Shown: positions 17,894-25,968, counted from the stretch's first letter. The stretch: DNA of 64,000 nt from G965222505 sp965222505 (GCA_965222505.1 OZ244956.1:992001-1056000); one strand, 5' to 3'. The notes: generated by a model from the letters alone, not told the origin. Translations and numbers: made by a program.

Positions 17894-18283
17894 CTACCGC
17901 GTGCGGCGGCGGCCCAGGGTTTTTTCAGCCGTTTCGCGTTCGTCATCCTCATCGTCCAGATCGAATTCGTCATTGTCCTTGAGGGTGCAGAGTTGACGTT
18001 CGATGTCCTCCAGACGGTCTTGCATCGGCTCGGTGGCATCAGCAACGGCGGACCGGATCATGCCTTCGAGTTCGGTAACAGTCATGCTGTTGTCCGACGT
18101 AGTGGACTGCCGCTTGCCCTTTCTTCGACCGCGCCCCATAAAGGAACGCGTACCGGTACTTTCGGACTCTTGCCCTTGCTCCACGCTATGCCGCCATTTC
18201 CTGTGATTCAGAATCATCCGCGTCATGAACAACGGGAGGATGACTAGAAATGAAATCAAAAAGATTACTTCTTCTCCTTGCAT
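17894..18283 (-). CDS. Small membrane/coiled-coil protein (tandem paralogue 3)
   Basis: A 129-residue protein with one N-terminal helix (VIFLISFLVILPLFM), a basic linker rich in R/K/G, the motif DNSMTVTELEGMI (~65-77), a short coiled coil (PMQDRLEDIERQL), an acidic stretch (DLDDEDDERE) and the end KTLGRRRTR. It shares the DNS..T..ELE..MI and KT.GR motifs with the two genes upstream, which are 28 and 21 nt apart, so the three form an operon. The layout (N-terminal membrane helix then coiled coil) recalls PspB-like envelope proteins, but I do not recognise the family. Confidence 0.72.
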   Translation of the reverse strand: MQGEEVIFLISFLVILPLFMTRMILNHRKWRHSVEQGQESESTGTRSFMGRGRRKGKRQSTTSDNSMTVTELEGMIRSAVADATEPMQDRLEDIERQLCTLKDNDEFDLDDEDDERETAEKTLGRRRTR

Positions 18284-18311
18284 AATCGTGAGGCTTGGTT
18301 AGAAAATAAAT

Positions 18312-18650
18312 TCAGGAACGTTCACGCGGTACCCGGCCGACGGTTTTGGAACCCGCCTCGTAGACATCAGCGGGGTCATCCAAAAGTGGCCCTTCCACCC
18401 CAGCCTCCCGCTCTACCCCGGCGATACGCGCTTCCAGCGCAGCCACACGTTCCAGTAAGGGAGCATTGCCCTGCTCGACCGCCTCCCGAATCATGCCTTC
18501 CAGTTCGCTGGTGGTCAGGCTGTTGTCGGTCTTGTTTGGGTTGGCAATCTTCTCCAGTTTCTGAAGTTCGTGCTGATGCTTTTTGCTAACCATCACGTAC
18601 ACAAAGGTTAGCATAACGACCATCATTACAAAAACAAAGGGGGGTGGCAT
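18312..18650 (-). CDS. Small membrane/coiled-coil protein (tandem paralogue 2)
   Basis: A 112-residue protein. The membrane helix is at residues 3-22 (PPFVFVMMVVMLTFVYVMV). It is followed by a charged segment, the motif DNSLTTSELEGMI (~42-54), a coiled coil (LLERVAALEARIAGVE), and the end SKTVGRVPRERS. It is the middle gene of the three-gene set. The motif is nearly identical to that of paralogue 1, which suggests duplication. Function unknown; predicted single-pass inner-membrane protein with a cytoplasmic or periplasmic coiled coil. Confidence 0.72.
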   Translation of the reverse strand: MPPPFVFVMMVVMLTFVYVMVSKKHQHELQKLEKIANPNKTDNSLTTSELEGMIREAVEQGNAPLLERVAALEARIAGVEREAGVEGPLLDDPADVYEAGSKTVGRVPRERS

Positions 18651-18671
18651 AAGCGTTCTTGATTTACAGAC

Positions 18672-19004
18672 TCATGAACTAATTCGGCCTACAGTCTTGG
18701 AACGCCTTTCCTGGAGGCTCTCGTCCTCATCGGCATATACATCGCCCATCGGCAGGGCGGGCATTTCATCCAGCCGATCTTCCAGGGCATCCATGCGGGT
18801 TTCCAATGGCGCGATGGCCTGCACCACCGCCTGCGTGATCATGCTTTCGAGTTCGCTGGTGGTGAGGCTATTGTCCATGGCCGGCTTTCGTTCCGCCAGC
18901 CTGAACTTGCGCTTGTTGTGCTCGGACCAGGCCGAGTACAAAATAAACGGCAGGATGAACGCCACAAAGATCGTCATCATGACGAAGAAAAAATCCCAGT
19001 TCAT
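18672..19004 (-). CDS. Small membrane/coiled-coil protein (tandem paralogue 1)
   Basis: About 110 residues from the ATG at 19004 (MNWDFFFVMM); the longer frame to 19103 lacks family-like sequence. One helix (FFVMMTIFVAFILPFILYSAW) is followed by a basic stretch, DNSLTTSELESMI, a coiled coil (PLETRMDALEDRLDEM), an acidic patch (YADEDES) and the C-terminal SKTVGRISS. It is the first gene of the three-gene operon. A minus-strand TATATTTC (19061-19068) lies ~57 nt upstream and differs by one base from the Bacteroidota TAnnTTTG element, a weak promoter candidate. Confidence 0.72.
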   Translation of the reverse strand: MNWDFFFVMMTIFVAFILPFILYSAWSEHNKRKFRLAERKPAMDNSLTTSELESMITQAVVQAIAPLETRMDALEDRLDEMPALPMGDVYADEDESLQERRSKTVGRISS

Positions 19005-19109
19005 ATCAATCCGCGTTCTGTAGTCAACAGGGCTGCACACCTTGAAGGGTGTACGGGGTTGAAATATACAGGTTGCGCAGGAGAACCGCAGATTCTGCCA
19101 CACAGGGCG

Positions 19110-20402
19110 CTAAGAAATGACCTTCGGCTCTGGAATCGGCACGATGAACCGCCCCCCGTGCGCCCGATAGACGTCCTGTTGCTGCATGATTTCCTTCGCG
19201 AAATTCCAGGCGAGGATCAGCACATAATCGGGTTGATCCGCTAACAGATGCGCCGGCGGGTGGATGGGCAAGTGGTTCCCTCCCATATAACGGCCATGTT
19301 TGTACGGGTTCAGGTCCACCACATAATCGAGGACGTTGTCATCAATGCCGCAGTATGCCATCAGGGTCGTGGCTTTGGCAGCAGCGCCATACCCGGCAAT
19401 CCGCGCCCTTTCAGCCTTGCATTGCGCCAACAAATCGGTGAGGGTTACCTTGAGGTGTTCAACCTGGGCAGCGAAGTCTTGCAGGTAACCGGGCCGGTCT
19501 ACCTTCCTTTGGCGTTCCATCTCCAGCAGATCAGTGACCGCCGCCTCAACGCGATCAAACGGCTGCACAAACAACCGCAACGACCCGCCGTGAATGGTTA
19601 CGCGCTGTACATCATTCAGGTAGAGGCTGTGCCGCCGGAACAACCGGTCCAGCGCCGACACCGAGAAGTAGCAGAGGTGTTGATGGTAGATGGTATCGAA
19701 TTCTCGATGGTCGACGAGGTCTACCAGATACGGCACCTCGATCACGGCTACGCCTTCGGGGTTAAGCAGGGTATGAATGCCCTGAACAAAACCATTGAGA
19801 TCGGGCACATGGGCTAGCACGTTGTTGGCCAGAAACACATCGGCCCGACGGCCTTCGGCGCGGAGGTCTTGGGCCAGGGTGCGGGTAAAAAACGTTTGCA
19901 GCGTGGGGATGCCGGTATCCAGTGCAGCTTGCGATGGGCCTGCCGCCGGATCAATGCCGAGCACGGGAATGCCGGCCTCCACAAAATTGCGGAGCATGTA
20001 CCCGTCGTTGCTGGCGGCTTCTACCACCAGATGCTCCGGCCCCAGGTTTCGCGTCTCAATCAACGCCAGGGCACTCGCCCGAAAATGCGCCAACAAGGAT
20101 GGCGAGACCGATGAAAAGTACGGATACTCTTCGAAGAACAACACCTCGGGATCGACTGTTTCCCGAATTTGCGCCAGGGCACAATCTGAACAAAATACCA
20201 GCGTAAGCGGAGCCTTCAGCTCTGGCATATCCAGTTGATCGGCGCGGAGGAGCCGGTCGGCCAGGGGTGTTTCACCGAAGGGTAAGACGGACGTCAGGGT
20301 TTCTCCGCCGCAAGCCCGGCATCGGGTTTCGTTTTTGAAGAGGGACTGGTGCTGAGGTTGGTCCACGTCGATTCCACGTTCGAGGGTTGAGATCGAATCC
20401 AT
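19110..20402 (-). CDS. Sugar C-methyltransferase (SAM-dependent, zinc-binding type)
   Basis: A 430-residue protein of the TylC3/NovU-like layout. The N-terminal zinc site has CRACGG (Cys28/31) and CSDCAL (Cys71/74). The SAM fold (~125-230) has VEAASNDGYML. The C-terminal putative Rossmann domain includes GYGAAAKATT and VDLNPYKHGRYMGG. Relatives methylate a carbon of a nucleotide-linked keto-sugar to make a branched-chain sugar. It is encoded downstream of the epimerase and RfbF genes on the same strand, consistent with a CDP-linked branched sugar (inference). The repeat cassette 20427-21010 separates it from the epimerase. Confidence 0.88.
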   Translation of the reverse strand: MDSISTLERGIDVDQPQHQSLFKNETRCRACGGETLTSVLPFGETPLADRLLRADQLDMPELKAPLTLVFCSDCALAQIRETVDPEVLFFEEYPYFSSVSPSLLAHFRASALALIETRNLGPEHLVVEAASNDGYMLRNFVEAGIPVLGIDPAAGPSQAALDTGIPTLQTFFTRTLAQDLRAEGRRADVFLANNVLAHVPDLNGFVQGIHTLLNPEGVAVIEVPYLVDLVDHREFDTIYHQHLCYFSVSALDRLFRRHSLYLNDVQRVTIHGGSLRLFVQPFDRVEAAVTDLLEMERQRKVDRPGYLQDFAAQVEHLKVTLTDLLAQCKAERARIAGYGAAAKATTLMAYCGIDDNVLDYVVDLNPYKHGRYMGGNHLPIHPPAHLLADQPDYVLILAWNFAKEIMQQQDVYRAHGGRFIVPIPEPKVIS

Positions 20403-20426
20403 AGGGGGTGCCTCATTTGATGTTCA

Positions 20427-20449
20427 GGGGCGATCACAAGGATCGCCCC
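20427..20449. repeat. Left boundary hairpin of repeat cassette
   Basis: GGGGCGATC pairs perfectly with GATCGCCCC across the loop ACAAG (9-bp stem). It is followed by CCCGGCGGG (20447-20455), which recurs at the right boundary. The form is that of dispersed REP-like palindromes. Confidence 0.85.
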
Positions 20450-20470
20450 GGCGGGAACTGCTCGTTTTGA

Positions 20471-20965
20471 TGAAACGCAACTTGTCGAAACGCTGCTTGT
20501 CGAAACACAACTGCTCGAAACGCAACTTGTCGAAACACAACTTGTCGAAACACAACTTGTCGAAACGCTGCTTGTCGAAACACAACTGCTCGAAACGCAA
20601 CTTGTCGAAACGCTGCTTGTCGAAACACAACTTGTCGAAACTCAGCTTGTCGAAACACAACTGCTCGAAACTCAGCTTGTCGAAACGCAACTTGTCGAAA
20701 CGCTGCTTGTCGAAACACAACTGCTCGAAACGCAACTTGTCGAAACGCTGCTTGTCGAAACACAACTTGTCGAAACTCAGCTTGTCGAAACACAACTGCT
20801 CGAAACTCAGCTTGTCGAAACACAACTTGTCGAAACACAACTTGTCGAAACACAACTTGTCGAAACGCTGCTTGTCGAAACACAACTGCTCGAAACGCAA
20901 CTTGTCGAAACGCTGCTTGTCGAAACGCTGCTTGTCGAAACGCTGCTTGTCGAAACGCAACTGCT
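20471..20965. repeat. 33-unit 15-bp tandem array
   Basis: Thirty-three consecutive 15-bp units of the form CGAAAC-NNNN-CTTGT. The four variable bases are only GCAA, ACAA, GCTG or TCAG, and the ending is CTTGT or CTGCT. Units 7-14 (20561-20680) are repeated exactly as units 16-23 (20696-20815). A 14-bp direct repeat AACTGCTCGTTTTG borders the array at 20456-20469 and 20959-20972. Because the unit is a multiple of three, several frames stay open on both strands. In the plus frame reading GAA-ACN-CAR-CTK-STC, most changes are synonymous, yet the frame has no ATG, GTG or TTG between the stop at 20418 and the array. Confidence 0.95.
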
Positions 20966-20989
20966 CGTTTTGTCGACTACAACCCGGCG

Positions 20990-21010
20990 GGGCCGGCCTT
21001 GTGCCGGCCC
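20990..21010. repeat. Right boundary hairpin of repeat cassette
   Basis: GGGCCGGC pairs with GCCGGCCC across the loop CTTGT (8-bp stem). The loop is the reverse complement of the left hairpin's loop ACAAG, and CCCGGCGGG (20983-20991) sits on its inner side as on the left. From 21011 to 21110 I see only minor inverted repeats and no gene. Confidence 0.85.
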
Positions 21011-21110
21011 TTCAACGATGCGTCGACTTCAACACCAGAGCATGAAACCTCGTTTCAAACATGCCGTCAGCCAGGGCCGACGAACGCATCAATCAATGAA
21101 AACGTTGTCG

Positions 21111-22145
21111 TTACACCACAGCCATCGCCCAACGCAAATCGGCATTGAGGCAACCTTTGGCGATCAGGTCCTTAAGGTGATCAACCCGTTTGTACCGGAT
21201 GCCTTCGAATTCGTCCAGTTTCAGCCCAACCCGTTGATAGGTCGCATAGAGTTCCTGTGCGCCGCGTTTGGCATCCCATTGGGGTTGGAACGCCGGAATC
21301 AGCCGCTGGACTTTATCACAACTTACGCGGTAGGTACGGGCATCGGCACTGGCCCCTTGGGCAAATTCAAGCCGACTCCCAGGTACGGTATCCACCACGA
21401 TCTGGGCGATGTCCCGAATCTGGTAGTTCTCGTCTGTACGGCCCACGTTGAAGGCCTGGTTCCAGACCACCTCTTCGGGGGCTTGTAGCAGCGCAACAAA
21501 CGCACGCGAGATGTCTTCGATATGAACGATGGGCCGCCAGGGCGTGCCGTCACTCTTGAGATAAACAAGGCCGGTGGTATAGGCCCAGGCTACCAGGTTA
21601 TTCAACACCAGATCAAACCGTAAACGGGGCGATACCCCATAGGCCGTGGCATTGCGCAAATAGGTGGGCACGAAGTTCTCATCGGCCAGTTCCGCCACAT
21701 CCCGCTCAACGAATACCTTGGACCGGCCATAGGGCGTGACGGGGTTGAAGGATGCGGTTTCATCCACGTACCCGTCACCCGCAGCCCCGTAGGTACTGCA
21801 TGACGAGGAAAACAGGAACCGGCGAACCCCGGCGGCTTTGGCCAACCGGGCCAGATGTACGGAGGCCTCATGGTTGATGTCGTAGGTGAGGTCCGGGTTC
21901 AGGTTGCCGAGGGGATCATTGGACAGTGCGGCCAGATGCAGGATAGCATCAAAGCCTGCCAGATCGTGCGCCTCAACATCACGAATGTCTTTTTCAATCG
22001 TGGGGATGGAGATGGTGGCCTCGCCGAATGTGGCCGCCCGGTACCAGTCGGTATCCATACCCACTACGTCGTGCCCTTCCTTGAGCAACATGGGGGCCAA
22101 CAGGGTACCGATGTAGCCCCGGTGGCCGGTCAATAGTACGCGCAT
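21111..22145 (-). CDS. NAD-dependent sugar-nucleotide epimerase/dehydratase (SDR)
   Basis: About 344 residues from the ATG at 22145 (MRVLLTGHRGYIG). It has the NAD motif GHRGYIG, LHLAALSNDP, SSSCSTYG, the catalytic YGRSK, and an RPIVHIEDISRAF segment typical of extended SDRs acting on NDP-sugars. It lies between rfbF and the C-methyltransferase on the same strand, so a role in CDP-sugar modification is likely. The exact reaction (epimerase, reductase or dehydratase) cannot be told from sequence. The frame runs 16 codons further upstream, but the chosen start fits the family. Confidence 0.88.
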   Translation of the reverse strand: MRVLLTGHRGYIGTLLAPMLLKEGHDVVGMDTDWYRAATFGEATISIPTIEKDIRDVEAHDLAGFDAILHLAALSNDPLGNLNPDLTYDINHEASVHLARLAKAAGVRRFLFSSSCSTYGAAGDGYVDETASFNPVTPYGRSKVFVERDVAELADENFVPTYLRNATAYGVSPRLRFDLVLNNLVAWAYTTGLVYLKSDGTPWRPIVHIEDISRAFVALLQAPEEVVWNQAFNVGRTDENYQIRDIAQIVVDTVPGSRLEFAQGASADARTYRVSCDKVQRLIPAFQPQWDAKRGAQELYATYQRVGLKLDEFEGIRYKRVDHLKDLIAKGCLNADLRWAMAVV

Positions 22146-22188
22146 GCGTTTGCCTCTTGTTTTCCTTGACGTATGCCGTTCTTCCCGT

Positions 22189-22286
22189 GTCATCGCGAAC
22201 CTCGACTGCGTAGCAGGTAGGGTATGGCGATCTCATGCCATGCGGTATTGCCCGAAATAAGATGGCCTCACCGGGTTCACAATGAC
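22189..22286. repeat. Degenerate MITE-like inverted-repeat element
   Basis: The ends GTCATCGCGAAC (22189-22200) and GTTCACAATGAC (22275-22286) are inverted repeats with 2 mismatches in 12. The inside contains GGCGATCTC. This resembles the widespread GTCATTGCGA...CAATGAC class of small palindromic elements. It occupies the gap between the epimerase start and the rfbF stop. Confidence 0.6.
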
Positions 22287-22316
22287 AACATGAGAGCAGC
22301 GTGATTATTCAATGAA

Positions 22317-23141
22317 CTATACAGTTTGCAATCGAGCACGGGGGCCCGGCACAGTAGGTTCGGCGGGGATGTCCCAGACTTTCCACGGGGCGTGGCCCGA
22401 TTGCCAAAGGGTTTCCAAAATGTGTTTCTCCCGGAGGGTGTCCATACATTGCCAGAACGATGTATGCTTGTAGGCCATCAACTCCCCATCCCGTGCCAGT
22501 CGTTCAAGGGGATCCCGTTCCCACTGGGTATCATCGCCGTTGATGTAGTCAAAGATGCCGGGTTCGAGCACGAAAAACGCGCCGTTGATCCAGCCTTCGG
22601 CGGTCTGGGGTTTTTCCGAGAAGCGGGTTACGGAACTGTTGTCGAGTTCCAGGTGGCCGTACCGGGCCGGGGGCCTAACGATGGTCATCGTGGCGAGCCG
22701 CCCATGGGCGCGGTGAAAGGCCAGTAATTTGTGAAGATTCACATCGGATACCCCGTCGCCCCAGGTGAGCATGAAGGGTTCGTCTCCGATGTAGGGTTGC
22801 AGGCGTTTGATGCGCCCGCCGGTCATGGTCGGGATGCCGGTATCAATCAGGCCGACGTTCCAGTCCGGTTTGTACCCGCCCTTGTGCTGGGTAACCTCAC
22901 CGCTGCGGAGATTGACGGTCAGGTTGCTGTTGAGGGCGCAGTAGTCCACCATATACTTTTTGATGACCTCGCCCTTGTACCCCAGCGCAATCAGAAAATC
23001 CTGAAAGCCGTAGTGGGCGTAGTGCATCATGATGTGCCACAAAATGGGGCGTCCGCCGATTTCGACCATCGGCTTGGGCTTGATATGGGTTTCTTCGGCC
23101 AGGCGTGAGCCGCGTCCACCGGCAAGAATGGCTACCTTCAT
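22317..23141 (-). CDS. rfbF: Glucose-1-phosphate cytidylyltransferase
   Basis: A 274-residue nucleotidyltransferase making CDP-glucose from CTP and glucose-1-phosphate. It has the signature LAGGRGSRLAEET near the N-terminus, KPKPMVEIGGRPILWHIM, and GDGVSDVNL with the metal-binding aspartates. The C-terminal part (YKHTSFWQCMDTLREK) is specific to RfbF. I chose the ATG at 23141 (MKVAILAGG). Normal length is ~257, so a short tail is added. The usual partner, CDP-glucose 4,6-dehydratase (RfbG), is not obvious in the window. Confidence 0.95.
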   Translation of the reverse strand: MKVAILAGGRGSRLAEETHIKPKPMVEIGGRPILWHIMMHYAHYGFQDFLIALGYKGEVIKKYMVDYCALNSNLTVNLRSGEVTQHKGGYKPDWNVGLIDTGIPTMTGGRIKRLQPYIGDEPFMLTWGDGVSDVNLHKLLAFHRAHGRLATMTIVRPPARYGHLELDNSSVTRFSEKPQTAEGWINGAFFVLEPGIFDYINGDDTQWERDPLERLARDGELMAYKHTSFWQCMDTLREKHILETLWQSGHAPWKVWDIPAEPTVPGPRARLQTV

Positions 23142-23160
23142 AGGACTTGGATTCAAGGGG

Positions 23161-24459
23161 TCAATTAACCAGCGTCAACTGACCAATGGAAGAAACGGGA
23201 TAGGTACTTGGGCTCGGCTCGGCCTGGGTTGTACCGGGCAGCCGGGCCTGTACCTCCTCTATAAAATCAACCGCGATGGCCCCCCAGTTGAGGCGGGTGC
23301 GTACCACTGCTGTTCCGGCTTGCCAGGCTGACATGTGTTCGGGCTTGGCAAGGCGAAGCAGGCCGGCGGCCACTTCTTGCGGATCGTCTGGATTGTCGAT
23401 CACCATGCCACAATCGTGAGCCCGCACGATTTCAGCGAAGTTGGTTTCTCGGCTCACCATGATAGGGGTACCGAGCAACAGCGATTCGCGCAGGGCACGC
23501 GGAGAGCCATCCCACCGCGAGAGCAGGGCCGAGGCATCCGCATCCCGCAGGGGTGTCTTGCTGCCTGGCACATAATCCCCGGCGTACAGCACCCGTGCCC
23601 AATCTTGCAGACTGTGGGTATCGATAAACTGCTGGGCCAACAGAGAGCCTTCCCGGTAGTCCGGCCCACACAGGAACAGTCGGAACGGAAGGGCATCTCC
23701 CTGCCATGTATCCCGCACGGAGCGTACCCCCTCGAGGAGGCGGTCCAGGCCCTTGTAGTGCCAGTCCAGCCGACTCCAAACAATGAAGTTGGGGACGGCA
23801 TCTTGGTATCCCAGCACCTCCCGGAAAAAGTGCCGGGTATCGGTCTGGGACGGGTTAATTTCATCTACGCCCCAGGGCAACGTCAGGAAATCCTGATCCG
23901 GGCGGTGGTAATACAACTGAAACTGCCTGCGTTCTTCGGAGGAGAGGACGGCCACATAATCACAATGGTGGGCCATGTACCGGCCCAGCGTCTGCATAAA
24001 CCCCTTCTTGAGGTAGGGATTGAGTCGATTGGCGACGCGCTGCCGGAGGCGGTCCCGGTTGATCATCTGGGCTTCCAGTTCACGCACATCACAGCCGTGG
24101 GTAAAGACCTTTCCTTCCAGGGCGCTATCCCATACCTGCGCCAGGGGATGCAAAATGACCGGGATGCTGTGCCGCCGGGCCTGCCGAACGACCAGCATAT
24201 TGTCATGAATAAAAAACCCGATCACCAGCACAACGTCCGGGTGTTCGGTTTTCATGTGGGCACCCAGGGCACGGGAAAGCGCAGGCAGGTTACGGTAGGT
24301 GCGTCGGGAGACCAACGCCAGTTCAGGAAAGGCGTGCGGCGTTGTTTCGCCCCAGAGGGTTACCGCATGGGAACGGGCCAAGTGCTGAGCCAGGTGTCGG
24401 ATTCCGATAGGGGCTCCACCTTGCTGAAAGGCATCATTATAAAAAATAGAAACGCGCAT
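23161..24459 (-). CDS. Glycosyltransferase, GT4-like
   Basis: A 432-residue GT-B fold enzyme. The N-terminal half begins with the glycine-rich FQQGGAPIGIRHLAQHLA, typical of retaining GT4 enzymes. The C-terminal half has VWSRLDWHYKGLDRLLEG, the RWDGSPRALRESLLLGTPIMVS donor-site segment and a glutamate in FAEIVRAHDCG. It probably adds a sugar to a lipid-linked polysaccharide in the cytoplasm. It is encoded just upstream of rfbF (19 nt away) and downstream of the phosphoglycosyltransferase. Acceptor and donor unknown. Confidence 0.88.
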   Translation of the reverse strand: MRVSIFYNDAFQQGGAPIGIRHLAQHLARSHAVTLWGETTPHAFPELALVSRRTYRNLPALSRALGAHMKTEHPDVVLVIGFFIHDNMLVVRQARRHSIPVILHPLAQVWDSALEGKVFTHGCDVRELEAQMINRDRLRQRVANRLNPYLKKGFMQTLGRYMAHHCDYVAVLSSEERRQFQLYYHRPDQDFLTLPWGVDEINPSQTDTRHFFREVLGYQDAVPNFIVWSRLDWHYKGLDRLLEGVRSVRDTWQGDALPFRLFLCGPDYREGSLLAQQFIDTHSLQDWARVLYAGDYVPGSKTPLRDADASALLSRWDGSPRALRESLLLGTPIMVSRETNFAEIVRAHDCGMVIDNPDDPQEVAAGLLRLAKPEHMSAWQAGTAVVRTRLNWGAIAVDFIEEVQARLPGTTQAEPSPSTYPVSSIGQLTLVN

Positions 24460-24492
24460 GGAGTTTAGGCCAGGGATGCAACCGCCAGAGAA

Positions 24493-25968
24493 TCAATAAG
24501 CGCCAGACCCGTTATAGACGACGCGAATGGTTCGGATAAGGATCACCACGTCGAGCCACATAGACCAGTTGCGTACGTAGTAGGCATCCCACCGTTCCAT
24601 ACCCTGCGTTCCGGCATCGCTCCGGCCGGAGACCTGCCAGAGACCCGTTAGGCCTGGGCGGATGCGTTCGCGCAGGGCGCGGACCCGAGGATCGAGGTCT
24701 TCTTCATGGTACGGCGGCAACGGGCGCGGACCCACCAGCGACATCTCGCCCCGGAGGACGTTGATCAGTTGCGGGATTTCATCGAGGCTCAACCGGCGCA
24801 AGATCCGACCGACGCGTGTAACGCGTGGGTCTTTCTTCAATTTGAATGTCGTTTCCCATTCCTCACGCAGTGCATCATTTTCAGCCAAACGTTTTTTAAG
24901 CACGTTCTCGGCATTGGGCACCATCGTCCGAAACTTCAGCGTCTGGAACATCTGGCCATCCAAACCACTCCGCACTTGCCGGAACAGCGGTGAACCGCCG
25001 TCTTCGAGTTTAATCGCCAGTGCCAGCAACAGGCACAGGGGTACCCAGAACGGGGCCAGCACAAGGGTAATCACAATATCGGCTGCCCGCTTGACGCCCT
25101 GTGCCAAGGGGCTTACGAGGTTGGAGGTGATTTCCAGTCCGAGAATACCACTCAGGTCACGCGGACGCACCCAGAGGGAGGGAATCTCAAACAGGTTTGG
25201 GATGAGCATCACCGTCCGGTAGCGGGATAACGGGCCTTCGAGCAACGCAACCAACTGCTCCCGTTCCAGACCCGGCATTGCCAGAATAGCAACCGGAGCC
25301 GAGTTTGAGAACAGATGCGTTCCGCCCACTACCTGAACTGAACCAACCTGGCTACCCCAGGTATCGGGGTTGTCGTCAAAAATACCAACGGGTTTGTAGC
25401 CGAGGCCCTGTTCCTTTTGCAAGAGTTCTACCACCTGCGTACCTGTAACCCCGGCGCCGTAGACCACCGTCGGAACGCCCCAGTAGCCGAATTTGACCAG
25501 CATGGTTTTTACCCGCATCCGGGTAAAGGGCACCAGCACCAGGCTCAAGACAAAAGCGATACTCAGCGTCAGGCGGCTGGTCAGCAGGGATTGCTGACTC
25601 AGAAACAGTGCCACGGCAATCATGCCAAACACAGCCATGAGCAACAAAGACACACGGCGCAGTTCTTCCACCGGTCCAAGACCCCAACTCGGAAGCAAGC
25701 GGCCCAGCAGGGCACCGCCCCACCACACCAGCGGCAGGAGCCAACTCCACGACGGGATCACCGGATCTCCAAACCACCAGACGCGAAAGGCACCGGCAGC
25801 CACCATAGCCACGGCCAACGCCACAGCATCACCCATAGCCAGCGCCAATGCATTGAACAACCGGTAGCGCAGGTACAAAAACCCACCGCCGTTGGCCCGG
25901 ATGGGCCGAGCGCTGTGCTCGTGCGTCGTGATATGTGCAACTTCCGAAATAGCCATCGAGCGAGGCAT
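24493..25968 (-). CDS. Polyprenyl glycosylphosphotransferase, WbaP-like
   Basis: A 491-residue membrane protein. Four or five helices (~30-155) precede a CoA-binding-like domain (VVYGAGVTGTQVVELL, ~165-270). The C-terminal bacterial sugar transferase domain (~290-491) has a membrane-embedding helix, PLFRQVRSGLDGQMFQTLKFRTM, LSLDEIPQLINVLRGEMSLVGPRP and RPGLTGLWQVSGR. It transfers a sugar-1-phosphate to undecaprenyl phosphate, the first step of O-antigen or exopolysaccharide assembly. The likely sugar is galactose or glucose phosphate by family, not shown here. The start is the ATG at 25968; a second ATG is four codons in. Confidence 0.93.
   Translation of the reverse strand: MPRSMAISEVAHITTHEHSARPIRANGGGFLYLRYRLFNALALAMGDAVALAVAMVAAGAFRVWWFGDPVIPSWSWLLPLVWWGGALLGRLLPSWGLGPVEELRRVSLLLMAVFGMIAVALFLSQQSLLTSRLTLSIAFVLSLVLVPFTRMRVKTMLVKFGYWGVPTVVYGAGVTGTQVVELLQKEQGLGYKPVGIFDDNPDTWGSQVGSVQVVGGTHLFSNSAPVAILAMPGLEREQLVALLEGPLSRYRTVMLIPNLFEIPSLWVRPRDLSGILGLEITSNLVSPLAQGVKRAADIVITLVLAPFWVPLCLLLALAIKLEDGGSPLFRQVRSGLDGQMFQTLKFRTMVPNAENVLKKRLAENDALREEWETTFKLKKDPRVTRVGRILRRLSLDEIPQLINVLRGEMSLVGPRPLPPYHEEDLDPRVRALRERIRPGLTGLWQVSGRSDAGTQGMERWDAYYVRNWSMWLDVVILIRTIRVVYNGSGAY

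Noticed and set aside
20424..20960. 178-residue minus-strand ORF (FDKQR-type repeats)
   Set aside because: It arises because the unit length is a multiple of three. The variation in this frame is mostly non-synonymous, so it looks like a by-product.
20471..20965. CRISPR array
   Set aside because: Units are head-to-tail with no spacers and no cas genes are near.
20471..20965. Plasmid-type iteron array or origin
   Set aside because: No replication initiator gene or AT-rich region nearby, and the context is a chromosomal polysaccharide operon.
23335..24468. 377-residue plus-strand ORF
   Set aside because: Antisense of the GT4-like gene, with no recognisable domain.
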